Position numbers and translations under genes: made by a program
Notes under the pieces: generated by a model
Database searches by the model: none
The model's input: the letters and a program-made list of their open reading frames with translations, nothing else
Told to the model about the DNA's origin: nothing
Part shown: positions 1 to 11,595 of the stretch, piece by piece
Numbering within the stretch: the first letter of the stretch is position 1
Layout of the letters: each line of letters starts with the position of its first letter
Assembly (NCBI RefSeq): GCF_003576645.1
Contig: NC_044930.1
Location: 23,017,839 to 23,081,838 of the forward strand
Length of the DNA: 64,000 nucleotides
Origin: Ipomoea triloba
Taxonomy: Eukaryota; Streptophyta; Magnoliopsida; Solanales; Convolvulaceae
Direction of reading: 5' to 3'

Positions 1-394
1 TCTATAAATGTTACTTTTAATTTTGTGAGATTATTATAATTTCAATTTTTAGACAACTAACACATACATCGAACTTTGTTAGATTTTTACGCCAACTTTA
101 TTCTAATTTCTAAGAAGTAATTTGTACATATTTCCTTCCTCTTATACTATTTTTTTTTCTCAATCATTGTTATTTAAAGTAAATTTTACCTTGCCATCTT
201 CATTTTTCTCAATTGTTATATAATTTTCCTCCTTCTACTAACTTTTGATCTTGTAATCAAATATTCTTGTGTTCATTTTAACATTGTATAATCTCTCATC
301 TATCTACCCAACGATCCAGTAAACATTTATTGTAATCGTTGTATAATTTCTCTTCTTTCGACCTAACTTTAGTCGTAATTAAATATTTATTTTA
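1..394. other. AT-rich intergenic DNA
   Basis: No open frame, RNA gene or recognisable repeat was found here. Several short stretches resemble one another (variants of taatatttattgtaatcgttgtataat), suggesting an old degenerate tandem array that resumes after the MITE, to about 1,020. Confidence 0.5.
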
Positions 395-796
395 GAGTTA
401 ATTCCATTTTTGGTACTAGATTTATATGTGACAATCCACTTTTTTAGTCCTTGTTTATTAAAACATCCCCATTTGGTCCTACTATTATTGTGGCATGACC
501 AATTTTAGTCCTACATCAACAAAATCATTGAAATATCGTTAAATACAAAGACATTTCAATCTTTTTTATATAAAGTATGTTAAACCGCTATATTTTTTAT
601 GTTTATTTTTTTGAAAGCATTCATAATTGAAGACCAAAATATCCTTGTATTTGACGATATTTAAACTGATTTGTTGATAAAGGACCAAAAATGGTCATGT
701 CACAATAATACTAGGACCAAAAGTGGATGTTCTAATAAAAAAAGATTAAAAGTGAATTGTCACCTATAAATCTATGATAAAAAATGGAATTAACTC
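395..796. mobile_element. Foldback MITE with ~130-bp inverted repeats
   Basis: The two ends are inverted copies: gagttaattcc at the left and ggaattaactc at the right, with recognisable pairing over roughly 130 bp of each arm (motifs such as accaaaaatgg and its complement). Both ends are followed by TTA/TTTA, consistent with a 3-bp TTA target duplication as in PIF/Harbinger MITEs. There is no coding capacity. Arms differ at many positions, so the insertion is old. Confidence 0.7.
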
Positions 797-1127
797 TTTA
801 TTTTATAACTGTTGTGTAATTTATCCTCCTTCAACCTAACTTCAAATCTTGTAATCTAATATTTATTGTAATCGTTTTGTAACTTCTAATCCATCTAGAT
901 ATCTTAAAATTCTGTACTTAAATATTTATTGCAGTAATTGTTGTGTTAATTTATTCTCTTTTTACCGAACTTCTTTATCTTATAATTAAATATTTAGTGT
1001 AACTTTTTTTAACATTTAATTAAATATTTATCAAAAATCCCATTGTTATCTAAGTCTGGTCTCATGGCATACCAATTCCATGCTGATCCCAAACACAATA
1101 CTTACATTCGACGTAGGTTATGCCTAT

Positions 1128-1232
<105 letters not shown>

Positions 1233-1440
1233 CTTTTGCCAGCTTATCAGCATCTTTAAAATTAATTATAATTAAGTTGTCACCTCTGGCTTATCTAAGC
1301 TACTAAATAAATTAGAAATGGACACTTTTAACTCACAACCACAAGAATCAAGCAGAAGAGATAAATCACACTAAGAAGATCTTGTGCGATGAGCTCGATT
1401 GAAAGGGTATTCATGAGAATTGACACTTTTAATTCTTGGT

Positions 1441-1752
1441 CATGGTTGCAGTAGGCGCTAAGCGCTAGTCATCAGGCGGTAGAGTAGCGCCTAGCGCTTA
1501 GGCGACTAACTATTAAAAAATAGTGTGTATATATAGATCATAATCATATTAGAACCACTCCACACCATTGATCTGCAAGAACTGATGGATGAAAATCAAG
1601 TAAGAAATGACTGGGGTCATTTTCATAAATATTACAAATTTTTAAAATGAGCTAGGTCATTTTCATAAATATTACAAAGTTTTGTTTATTTTCAACCGTT
1701 AGATCTACTAGATCAATGGTTTGAATTTGTCCACAAGTTCTCACTTGATTAT

Positions 1753-1796
<44 letters not shown>

Positions 1797-2470
1797 GGAT
1801 GAGATCAGGTGCGAAGATAACTTGCTGTACGGAAATGCGGTTAACACAAAAGGATGCACCTTAAGTGTAGAATTGACGCACCTAACCTTAAGTATTAAAA
1901 TGGTGCACCTTAAGTACACAAATCACGCACTTAAGCACACAAAAAAAAAAAAAGCATCTTAAGATCACAAACTATGCACCTAAAGTTTTAAACTGGCGCA
2001 CATTAAGTTTCAACAACTGACGCACCTTAAGTATACAAATCACGCACTTTAAGAAGGAAAATCACACACCTTAAGAAGTAAAACAATGCACCTAAAACTT
2101 TAAATTGACACACCTTAAGCTTCTTCAAAAATGCACCTTAAGTTATCAACTGAAGAACTGACGCACCTTAAGCACATGACTCATGCACCTTAAGAAGGAA
2201 AACCACATACATAAAACTTTAGACCGACGCACGTAACTTTCAACAACTAACGTACCTTAAGCATAGAAACCACGCACCTTAAGCACAAAAACCGCGCACC
2301 TTAAAAAAAATTGCAAGGCTGACTTAGCCGAATTCGGCCAAGTTCACCGCCAACTCAACCGAGTTGATCGAGTTGGACGCCTAAGCGGTCAAACGCCTAG
2401 GGATTAATTCGCCTCGGTCTTGGGACGCCTAGAATCTAGGCGGTCGCCTAAGTTAATTTTTGCAACAGTG
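1441..2470. mobile_element. Non-autonomous hAT-like element containing a minisatellite
   Basis: The left end (catggttgcag, then GC-rich taggcgctaagcgctag) and the right end (aggcggtcgcc ... tgcaacagtg) are imperfect inverted repeats centred on TTGCA and AGGCG motifs. Flanking 8-mers ttcttggt and ctcttgac agree at 6 of 8 positions, compatible with an aged hAT 8-bp target duplication. The interior has no transposase; it holds the minisatellite at 1,840-2,310. Exact ends are uncertain. Confidence 0.5.
1840..2310. repeat. GCACCTTAAG minisatellite
   Basis: Roughly 20 degenerate units of about 20-25 bp, each containing a variant of cgcaccttaag followed by an A-rich spacer (tacacaaatca, aaggaaaatca, tttcaacaactga). 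Units vary in spacer, which suggests long divergence. No coding sense was found. Confidence 0.85.
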
Positions 2471-2842
2471 CTCTTGACTTAAAATTAAATATCAAAAAAA
2501 AAAAAAAAAAAAAACCACGGTCGGGTTAAGATGTAAATATAATTAGCAAAATTATTAATGTATAAAACGAATTAGGAGATAAGGACATGACGCATATACA
2601 CAAGTTAAATTACAATATACACCGTATAATGTTGAACACAATCTCAACATGAAAAAATATTACAAATAATATTTGGAATTTGATTCTTCCCATGCATGTA
2701 ATATATCAAATCTGATATGAACCTTCTTATGAAAGATTAAGATTAAAAGAATCCGAAAATAAAGTTAAATTTGGCGTTTTCTTTAAATATTATTTTGCAA
2801 AAAAAAAAAAAAAAAAAAAAAAAGATTTTATGTTTGGAAGGC

Positions 2843-2849
2843 TATAAAA
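2843..2849 (+). promoter_or_regulatory. TATA box of the thermospermine synthase gene
   Basis: TATAAAA lies 182 bases before the ATG at 3,032, in the context ggctataaaaggg. This implies transcription starting near 2,875 and a 5' leader of about 155 bases. The A-run at 2,800-2,823 is directly upstream. Confidence 0.65.
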
Positions 2850-3031
2850 GGGTTCTTAACGTATGGGAAGATTATTCAATCACACCCAACTCGTTTTTAA
2901 CTTTAAGTCTTTTTTTTTCTCGTCTTCACGTTTTCTTCATTCGCTCGCTCTCTCTTCATCTTCTTTGTTGTTTTCTCTTTATTTTCGGTCTTCTTCTTGT
3001 TGAAGCCTTTAATTAATAGCCTTTTAAAGCT

Positions 3032-3684
3032 ATGGGTAGTGAAGGCAGTGTGGACTTGCTCCATTGCACCAACACCACTTTCTCTAATAAGCTCCATTGT
3101 GTCGACCACCCAAAGCTTGAGATTATTGCAGCTCCCATGGAGGTTATTAATAATGATTTCACTGATGGGTCTTGGTTTGAGGAAGAGATTGATGTTGATC
3201 TCAAATGGTCTTTTGCCCTCAACAGGTATATATATACTTATATATATAAATGTCATATTAGTATACTCGATTGGCCGATTCTGATTTTGAAAAAAATTCA
3301 TTTTCTTCCAAAAAAAATACTCAGTTCTAGCTTTTAGAATTTGAACGAGTCATTTTCTTCTTAAAAAAGAAAAAACTTATGTTTCGAGTTTTAAGAGTCA
3401 TTTCTATCATTCCTTCCTTCTGACTATCCAATATACCTAAGAGCATCCCATTAGTGTTACACTTTTGGGATGGTTTTTGAGGCATTGAATTCTGTGTGGA
3501 AGTGGGAGAAGGAGAAGAGAGAGCGTGAGAGATCTTTGACGGAGGTGTGGTCTTTGGACGGAACATGTGGGACCCACATGGAGAAAAGTGGAGTGCTTTG
3601 TTCGCGCATTTAGCGCAACATGCATGCCGAGAGGGCGCGTAAAAGCTTATTATGTTTTTAATTTTTTTTCTCCTCAGGCAGCTG

Positions 3685-3727
<43 letters not shown>

Positions 3728-6700
3728 TTGTTTTTGTTCAGTATAATATATTCGTTATACGTTGAAATAAAATGCACATTAATGTCATGAATACTTAATT
3801 ATTCCTTTTTTTAGGCAAGATAGAAATAATTTCCGGAAAATTGTGTGAAATTTTTGACATGAAATATGTCACACCATCTTGTCATGCCACATTTTAAAAT
3901 CATTTTTTTATTTGCTGTTTTTCCTAATAGGATGCTGCACAGAGGAAAAAGCGAGTACCAAGACATTGCTCTCTTGGACACAAAGAGGTTTGGGAAGGTA
4001 AATAACTAAATAAAATTATTATAATTATAATTTCTTAATCATGATTAGGTATATATTCAAAATTAATTAATTATTCATGAATATTAAAATATTGTTACGC
4101 GTGCATGCAGGTGTTGGTGATAGATGGAAAGATGCAGAGTGCAGAGATTGATGAGTTCATCTACCATGAATGCTTAATTCATCCAGCTCTCTTATGTCAC
4201 CCTAAGTCAGTGTCTTAACTCTTAATTAATCAATCTTAACAATTTTAATAATCTTCTTTAATTTGACACGATATTTTTTTTACTTATAAAATAAAGTTTA
4301 ATTATTGCATTATTAACTAATATAATAATTTTGGTGAAAAAATTGCAGCCCAAAAACTGTGTTCATAATGGGAGGTGGTGAAGGCTCTGCAGCAAGGGAA
4401 GCACTGAGGCACAAGTCCATTGACAAAGTGGTCATGTGTGATATCGATCAGGTATATATGTGCGCACGCATTTTGTGCAAAAGATTTAGATATATATATT
4501 TAAAGAAAATTTTACAATGGCGTGGGTTTTGTAAAATTGTACCTTATACTTGATCATATGTACACAGGATGAGAGTACAACTTTCAAAGCACATAATACA
4601 ACTTTGCAAAACACACTACATTGTAAAATGTTTCACGTATTTAGTAGGAAAAGTAACATTTTTAATTCCTCAGTTGTGACAGTCGTGTAAATTTAGTCAA
4701 TTAATTATTTACTGTATAAATTTAGTCCCTAATAAACTTTTAATAAAATGACGAATCTCGTCTTTAAAGATTTTAACAAAATTCTAACAGAACCATATCA
4801 ATCACTATTCTAAAAATCTAGGGAGTAAATTACTAAAAAAACAGAATATATACCTACAACGATCACCAAATTAAAAGAATCATTTCCTCTTTCTTATGCA
4901 TAAATCATTGTTCCTTAGGAATCACAATTTTATTTCATACAATATCACATTCCTTCTACCTACTACTAAACATGAAGAATCATTTTTTGAAATTTACAAA
5001 ATTAAAGTTGTATCTATAGTTGACTTGTGAGAAAAGAAAAGAATAAATGAGAAGCACTATGATGTGGGGAGTAGCATGTGTAATGATAGTGATATAGATT
5101 TTATTGGTAATTGATTTGGAACCCAACTATGCATTAAAAAAAAAAAATTATCCTTTTAATCCATGGTAGTTATTTTACATGATGACATAAATAGGTTGGT
5201 AAGGATTAAGTCAAAAAGTTATCAACATCTCCTATTGCCCACACTAACCTGCTAAGTACATTAAAAAACTGTGGCTCGAGGTCGCAAATTCTGTCTCCCA
5301 GTGGAAACATTGACTCTTTGTCTTTTAGTAGGTTGAGAAAGTATGTATAGACAAATACTACATTGTAACAGAGTCAATAGTACTCAACAAAAAAAAAGTA
5401 CATTAAAAAAAACAATCAACATTATTAAAATTGATTTATTGATGTTGTTTAAAAAAAACATTATTAAAATTGCAGGAGGTAGTTGACTTTTGCCGGAGAT
5501 ACCTAACGGCAAACTATGAGGCTTTCCATAATAAGAAGCTTGATTTGGTGATCAATGATGCAAAGTAAGTGATCTTGTAGCCATTTTATATTTGGCCTAC
5601 CAAGTTTTTGGTCGAGCCCAATGGGCCAAGTTGGGATACCAAGTAGCTAATGTTTGATTGGAAATTGTAAGGGCTGAGCTGGAGCAGAGGAATGAGAAGT
5701 TTGATGTGATAGTGGGAGATTTGGCTGATCCAGTTGAAGGAGGGCCTTGCTACCAACTCTACACCAAATCATTTTATGAGAATATTCTCAAGCCTAAGCT
5801 CACTGAAGATGGAATCTTTGTCACTCAGGTAATTACTCTCCTTTCTTTTTGTCGCTTATCACTACCTACGTCAAAAGCTATAGCTTGTAGTCAAGACACA
5901 ACTTTATTTCCTTATACCGCCACACATTTTCTAGAGTTAGGATGCGGCTCTTTACTGGTCTTCGTCTAATAATCTCTTAGTCACATAGTGTTGGACTTGA
6001 TCGTTACCGAGCTTCCCGTGCGGATCTTCACCACGAGATAGGCATGAATGCACCACCATGTGTTGAGAAATGCACCAAGGTGAAATGCACAAATGCACTA
6101 TAAAAATGAACCACACCCTGGTACTTCTACGTGGTGGTGTAGATCTGCACAGGAAGCTCTGTCCGCACAAAATTGAACCCTAAATATATATTGGAGGTAG
6201 CACCGAACTTAATTAAATGGAAAAACGTACGTGTTTTGGTGCAGGCGGGACCTGCGGGGGTTTTCACCCACAAGGAGGTGTTCTCGTCTATCTACTACAC
6301 AATCAAACAAGTGTTCAAGCGTAAGTAGATAGCATTTTATTTTGTTTATAATCATAATGTCCAGATGAGATGTGACTGACAACATAATATTATGTTCATG
6401 TGGTCCATATATATATATGCTGCAGATGTGATTGTTTTCACAGCACATGTGCCATCTTTTGCTGATACATGGGGATGGGTTATGGTTAGTTTCTACTCTA
6501 AAACCAAACCTTAATTACTTCAATTCCTTGGATCATATCAATTCCCTAGCTATTAACAGGCCGGTTGTTTATTATTAATTAATTAATTAATTAATTGCAT
6601 TGATTCATATATATATGCAGGCTTCTGATGAGCCATTGTGCGTAGATTCTGCAATGATAGACACCAAAATTGCAGAGAGAATTGATGGAGAGCTTTTGTA

Positions 6701-6937
6701 TCTCAGTGGCTCTTCCTTCTACAGCTCCACCATCTTGAACAAGACTGTCGCCACAACGTAATTAACAATATCTATCACTTTAAACTTTTAATTAATTCCA
6801 GGTTACGGGTTCAACCAAACCTTAATTAATCTGGAGTAAAATATTTGATTATTAGGTTGAAGAATGAGACTCATGTGTACACTGAGGAAGATGCAAGGTT
6901 CATCCCTGGACATGGGCTGCTCACATTCAAGAACTGA
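3032..6937 (+). CDS. ACL5: Thermospermine synthase, ACAULIS5 type (10 exons, 352 aa)
   Basis: Aminopropyltransferase expected to convert spermidine plus decarboxylated SAM to thermospermine, the polyamine that limits xylem differentiation. Exons read from the sequence: 3032-3225, 3931-3997, 4111-4205, 4349-4451, 5476-5564, 5672-5828, 6245-6320, 6426-6484, 6621-6757, 6856-6937. All introns are GT-AG and the frame is open across all ten, giving 1,059 nt. The protein has the SAM-binding [13 protein letters not shown] loop, the [12 protein letters not shown] segment, [18 protein letters not shown] and [18 protein letters not shown], which match ACL5 (about 340 residues in Arabidopsis) better than spermidine synthases. 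The N-terminal 40 residues are divergent, as usual. Intron 4 (1,024 bp) contains a SINE remnant. No frame damage was seen, so it is probably functional. Confidence 0.93.
5270..5398 (+). repeat. SINE remnant in ACL5 intron 4
   Basis: Carries the shared tail gtaggttgagaaagtatgta, then actacattgtaacagagtcaatagta and an A-rich end. The same tail occurs at 8,790-8,840, 61,800-61,857 and, inverted, at 60,566-60,640. The left part resembles the box-B side of the full-length copy at 61,697. Confidence 0.65.
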
Positions 6938-7055
6938 TGGATCGGAGGAGAATTATAATTGAAGGAGGCCGGGCTGTACAGAACCAAACCAAAGAAAACA
7001 TCAAAGAAGCTGAGAGTTTGTCTGTCTATTAAGAAATGTTACTTTGTTGAATCCT

Positions 7056-7061
7056 AATAAA
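7056..7061 (+). terminator. Polyadenylation signal of ACL5
   Basis: AATAAA, 119 bases after the stop codon at 6,937, in a T-rich 3' untranslated region; the only canonical signal nearby. Confidence 0.6.
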
Positions 7062-7407
7062 AGGATTTTATATTATATTATATATTATGGTCTGTCTTTT
7101 TAAGTAGTATGTAGTTGAGTGGGTGTTTGTTCAGTTGTGTTCAGTGTATAGGCAGGCTAGGAAGCCGATCTGGCTGTTTCCTATGCTACAAATTAAAACA
7201 ATGTTGTTTCAGTTTAATGTTTAAGACATTACTTTAATTTGCTTCACTCTTTCTCCTTAATCTACTCAAATCAAGTCTCAATAACAGAGTTAAAAACTCA
7301 CCATTAGTAAGTTTGACTTACATATACTCCTACTTAGAACCTTAAAAAAGCCACTTATAATGATCACCAAAGAGGGGATTTTTCTAGAACATTTTTATAT
7401 CCTCGAA

Positions 7408-8672
7408 AATTTTCTTCATTTCTAGGATCAGTTCAATTCTCCGTTTGTTTTTCTCCCTAAAATCTTAAAAATTTATGATATGATTAAAATATAAGGCTAT
7501 CTTTATTGTATTCATACTTTCAATCTCTTTCACCACCATGTTGTGATTGGCGTACCAAAGAGGAGATTTTTCTATACCTAAAAGTTTAATACAAAAGGAA
7601 ACAAAATAGAAGAACATTCAGCAAAGTAGTTTACAATATTCACAAATATTCAAATAAAAACCCAATTTACATCAACTAGAAAATAATGAACCCTTTGTTC
7701 ATTCCCATTCCAATTCACATATGAATGCAAACAAGTCCTCATTTAGCAAATTAGTATATCTTCTGTAATTTATTCTAAATATTTCTTTGGTAGATCGAGT
7801 TATAAATCCATATCGAATTTGATTTTTTCCGTTGAGAATATTTTCAACTTACTTCTTTACCTTTTCATTTAGAGTTCCGATCTTCTCCACAGGTGTCCAG
7901 AAATCGATCGAGAACTCGAAAGAATCACTAATATCAATATCATGACTTGTCTTGTAATTGCTAATGGCCTTAGTAACCAAGACGAAATTTGGATGGTATA
8001 TTTTTTCGTTGTCATTGTGAGCATAAATATAAACATAAATGTGCAGTCCAACTATCAACTTAGGCTTTTAGTTGGATGGAGCACATGCTTCAATTTGGTA
8101 TCAGAGTCATGCAAAAGGTCATGGGTTTGCTTAGAGCCCATCAAAGTCAATCGACCCGCACACGTGAGGGGACGTGTTGAACATATAATATAATATAAAC
8201 ATAAATGTGCAGTCCAACTATCAGCTTAGGCTTTTAGTTGGATAGAGCACATGCTTCAATTTGGTATCAGAGCCATGCAAAAGGTCATGGGTTCAAAAGC
8301 TTTTAGTTGGATGGAGCACATGCTTCAATTGTCATATCTCAAGAAGATAGTTGTTAAGATGTTCATTTCCTCGACAATCATCTGCCAATTCCATGACACC
8401 ACATGGATATCAATAGAGAAATTTGAGAACGTAACAAAACGAAGATCCAATTAATTTAGTTACATGAACCCCGTCAACGACACAACAGCGATTGCCAACA
8501 TCAAATGGATGAATCACAAACACAAAGACAATAGTTTCGCAGATAATCTTGCAAGTGTTCCCGAACATAAAGGCGGCAACGACAAGCTGGGATGACAGAA
8601 AGAAGATTACTTGCGTAGTAGTTATCCCCACTGACAGAGGCCATATGATTATTATTATTACAATTAACAATG
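7408..8672 (-). pseudogene. Truncated tandem copy of the MSL10-like channel gene
   Basis: Colinear with the intact gene at 11,596-15,215 and in the same orientation. It includes sequence matching exon 5 (7,408-7,595), the intron after it, exon 4 (7,858-8,008, continuing 8,329-8,387) and most of exon 3 (8,467-8,672). Intron sequence is preserved, so it arose by DNA duplication rather than retrotransposition. Exon 5 is degraded, exon 4 is split by a 313-bp insertion, an extra base doubles a Cys codon in exon 3 (GNRCCVVDG against GDRCVVDG), and exons 1-2 are absent. The break at 8,672 runs directly into SINE sequence. It cannot encode a channel. Confidence 0.9.
8016..8328. mobile_element. Insertion with 7-bp flanking duplication inside the MSL pseudogene
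   Basis: The intact paralog reads straight through this point; here 313 bp are inserted between two copies of TTGTCAT (8,009-8,015 and 8,329-8,335). The insert contains two near-identical blocks and a third partial block with gcttttagttggatggagca, followed in the first two by tttggtatcagag(t/c)catgc. TGGTATCAGAGC resembles the initiator-tRNA-Met primer-binding site that follows many plant Copia LTRs, so the insert may be a rearranged LTR-element fragment. The 7-bp flank is longer than the usual 5 bp, so the mechanism is uncertain. Confidence 0.6.
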
Positions 8673-8692
8673 TAACATTGACGACATTGTAA

Positions 8693-8845
8693 AACCTCAG
8701 TGAGGAAATTGACTCTTTGTACTTTATAACATTGTAATAGAGTCAATAGTATATTAAAGGGTATTGACTCTTTGTATTTTAATAGGTTGAGAAAGTATGT
8801 ATAGACAGATACTATATTGTAACATAGTCAATAGTACACAATTGT
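8693..8845 (+). repeat. Duplicated SINE tail
   Basis: Two consecutive partial copies of the SINE tail: aattgactctttgta...gtaatagagtcaatagta and attgactctttgtatttt...ggttgagaaagtatgtatagac...catagtcaatagtac. It abuts the truncated end of the MSL pseudogene. Confidence 0.65.
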
Positions 8846-9165
8846 ACTTGTACAAATAACACCTACTTTTGAAGGGTAAAATTGAAAAGTTAGTATCATT
8901 TGTTATGTTGTATTAAAAATCGTGCAAAAAATAAATTAGACAAACAATTATTATTAGGGACGGGGGAGTATTATTATTATTTTATTTTTCTAAAATCGTG
9001 TCAAATTTTTTGTTTTTTTGTTTTAATTTGTTTCCTCTCCTCCTCAATCTCTCTCTCTTATATGGACTAAAAAAAAAACCACTCAAAAATTTAAGCTACT
9101 ATGAATGCTCTTAGAAGACTAAATTCGAAATTAAGTCATGGCCAGGGAAATAAATGAAGTAAAAA

Positions 9166-9179
9166 TTTATTGATTTATT
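9166..9179 (-). terminator. Polyadenylation signals of psbX
   Basis: On the - strand AATAAA occurs at 9,171-9,166 and again at 9,179-9,174, about 105-115 bases after the psbX stop codon. Confidence 0.55.
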
Positions 9180-9281
9180 TATGTTGTACATGAAAATTAA
9201 AGAAATTAAAGCAGAGCATATAATAACAGTATAAAGTACAGATTTTTGAAGTACAAGTGGATAAAAACCAAACAATAACGC

Positions 9282-9626
9282 CTAGGATCGCTTGACGGGG
9301 TCAAAGTTTGAGACGCCGATGATGGCGCCAAGAATGGCGGCGAGAACAACGCCGCCGGCCACGATGCTGAGCAAGAAGTTCTTGAGCGACGGCGACACGG
9401 CGGCCTCCGCCACGTCGGGTACCACCATGGACGCCGTCAACGCCGCCGCCGTCAGCCCCGTGATTGCCTTTTCCTTCAAAGACGCCGAAACTCGGAGCTT
9501 CTTGCCGGAGGTTTGGTTCACAGACGCAGTCTTCGACGGCCTCACCGGCAACGGGCTGACGAATGCGGCGGCGCTCCGCCTCTGAGTGGCCGTGATTGGC
9601 GCAACCGTCATCGAAGCAGAGGCCAT
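9282..9626 (-). CDS. PSBX: Photosystem II subunit PsbX, nuclear-encoded (114 aa, intronless)
   Basis: Small membrane subunit of the photosystem II core, at the thylakoid membrane. The mature part is recognisable: [17 protein letters not shown] begins a single transmembrane helix (about residues 80-103), followed by the conserved [11 protein letters not shown]-terminus. The N-terminal ~70 residues are rich in Ser, Ala and Arg like a chloroplast transit peptide, followed by a hydrophobic [21 protein letters not shown] stretch ending in AEA, typical of the thylakoid-transfer domain and its processing site in PsbX. The ATG at 9,626 gives the standard precursor length. Codons are GC-rich (many NNG/NNC) compared with the AT-rich surroundings. 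It lies between the MSL pseudogene and the intact MSL gene. Confidence 0.95.
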   Translation of the reverse strand: MASASMTVAPITATQRRSAAAFVSPLPVRPSKTASVNQTSGKKLRVSASLKEKAITGLTAAALTASMVVPDVAEAAVSPSLKNFLLSIVAGGVVLAAILGAIIGVSNFDPVKRS

Positions 9627-9741
9627 TTCGTTTTTTTTTTTTGTTAACAAAAATCAATTTTTCTTCTAAGGTATGAAATGAAGTTGGGATTTAAAATATT
9701 GAGTGAGGACAACAAGAATGAAAGGACCGGAGATTCTTCTG

Positions 9742-9810
9742 CTTACGTGGCACTTGGTGTGGTCCTACGTGGCAGTACCTCAGCTGTGTTCTGGAGATAG
9801 GGTTTATCCA
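9742..9810 (-). promoter_or_regulatory. Putative light/ABA-type promoter elements of psbX
   Basis: Upstream of psbX, two ACGTGGC motifs (9,745-9,751 and 9,767-9,773; GCCACGT on the psbX strand) match ACGT-core G-box/ABRE elements. A GATAA core (in ggataaaccc, psbX strand, near 9,803-9,809) matches an I-box. This combination is common in nuclear photosynthesis promoters; no classical TATA box was seen. Confidence 0.45.
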
Positions 9811-10311
9811 AATTGAATAGTTTTTTTTTTCTTTTTAAATATATATTACTCCGTAGTTCATTTTCTTGACTCAATTAAATTCATAAGAAATACAAAATAA
9901 ATAAATAACGCATTATCATAAAAACGTCAAGAAAGGCGTAACCAAATAATGGCCTTGAAGACCCCTCGAGTTCATTCAATAGTCACGGAAATAATCATAA
10001 ATTTCATTAAAAAGAAATAGACAAAAGTTGAAATCTAAGAATGACAAACTTTCACTCCCATCCTCCTTCTAGGTATTCTGGGTACCGAGATTTAATTGTC
10101 ATGCATGAACTTGGGATTGACATAATTCAATCTCTTTTCACCAAATAATGGCGCATTAGAGCTCACAGGAGCCATTTAGCGCCTTGAAATTCATAGGAAT
10201 TGAACCTCATACAAACCAAACGAGCTTGGAGTTGGCAGAATTCAACTTTTTTTCACCAAATAATGACCCCCTTAATACTTACAGAAGCCTCACACAAACC
10301 AAACGAGCTTA

Positions 10312-10936
10312 GGGGGTGTTTGGTTGGGTGTAATTTGGGGGGACTTGTAATTCATTGAATTACAATTCAATGAATTTGACAACTACGGTGTTTGGTTGGA
10401 GGGAATTGCAATTCTGCAGAATTGCAATTCCCTCCAATTGGTGAATTACAATTCATGGGGGTACCCCCATGAATTGTAATTCGGTGGAGAGGAGGGGCAT
10501 TTATATTGGTGTAAAGACCATTTTGCCCATCCTCTCAATGCTTTGTCTTTTTCTTTTTTTCTTTTTTTAAATTTTTGAAATTATTATTATTATTATTATT
10601 AAAATAAGTATTGTTATTATACTTATTATTATTATTATTATTGAAAGAATTATTATTCTTATTCGTATTATTATTATTATTATTATTGAAAGAATTATTA
10701 TTATTATTATTATTGAAAGAATTATTATTCTTATTATTATTATTATTATTACTACTACTACTACTACATAAGGGCATTTTAGTCATTCTGTCGCTTCTTA
10801 CCTTTCAATTCCCTGTACTCCTATTCCTGCATACCAAACACTGTAATTTCAATTCCTACCTTATTCATTGAATTACAATTCCACCGAATTACAATTCTTT
10901 TCCCCCTTAATTCCCTCCTCCCAACCAAACGGCCTG
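10312..10936. mobile_element. PIF/Harbinger-like MITE (625 bp) with internal palindrome
   Basis: Flanked by TTA (10,309-10,311 and 10,937-10,939). Ends are inverted: gtgtttggttggg on the left and cccaaccaaac on the right. The interior is built of gaattacaattc/gaattgtaattc units. It includes a 40-bp perfect palindrome (10,443-10,482) and a long ATT microsatellite with TTGAAAGAA interruptions (about 10,579-10,767). The apparent Asn-rich reading frame there is only a translation of the microsatellite. Confidence 0.7.
10443..10482. repeat. 40-bp perfect palindrome
   Basis: Every base pairs with its mirror position around the centre of ggggggtacccccc-like core (centre GTAC at 10,461-10,464). The arms are gaattacaattcatggg and its complement. 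It could form a cruciform or RNA hairpin. Confidence 0.95.
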
Positions 10937-11595
10937 TTAGAGTCGACAGAATTCAACATTTTTTCACCAAATAATGACCCCTTAAAACTCACGAGAGCCT
11001 CACACAATCCAAACGAGCTTAGGGTTGCCGAAATTCAACCTTTTTCTACCAAAGAATGACACCTTGAAACTCACGGAAGCTAGAATTAAACTGAAAGAAA
11101 CTAATAACACCAACCAAGAAGAGATGAAACTAAGATAACCTATTAGCAACCTTCATTGTTCAAGAGATGGTTAATCAAAATTCTCAAAGAACACCAAAAC
11201 ATTCCTTTCTCTAACCCTTGTTTGGTTACACCTATAATCTATCCACACTAGCATTAGTAGCAGCCGAAATTTAGCCTTGCATCTAGCCATGGCTAAAAAT
11301 GACATCTTCAGGGTTCAAACATAGCCATTCACCTCCAACAATGCCGGCCAGAAAATTTCAAAACCTTTTCGCAATCCAGCAAGTATTTCATATGCAGTCA
11401 GAACGAACATCAGCTCTGCTGTACTATCAGCATTCAATCTTGAAGCTTCATTTACCCGTTCACCCTACAACCACATCGAAAGGAACTTCAAACTCCTAAC
11501 TCCATTAGCGGGAGAGCTTACGGCAAACCAAATGCTTTAAGGGTAAAGGAGAGCTTACCACAAACCAAACTCCAATAGCGGGGGAGGGAACAAAA

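Larger units (their letters stand above)
9945..11090 (+). repeat. Array of ~100-bp degenerate repeats, split by a MITE
   Basis: Four or five related units contain aattcaac, a T-run, caccaaataatg, cacaggagcc and cacaaaccaaacgagctt (for example around 10,130, 10,235, 10,950 and 11,035). The MITE at 10,312-10,936 interrupts one unit. No coding potential was seen. Confidence 0.6.

Noticed and set aside
2771..3016. Upstream 81-aa frame in the ACL5 leader
   Set aside because: It starts before the TATA box and runs through an A-run as poly-Lys, so it is unlikely to be on the transcript or translated.
9301..9657. Alternative frames over psbX on both strands
   Set aside because: The psbX frame has a clear family match; the others are shadows caused by GC-rich codons.
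10535..10786. Asn/Leu-rich reading frames on both strands
   Set aside because: They are translations of the ATT/TTA microsatellite inside a MITE, not proteins.
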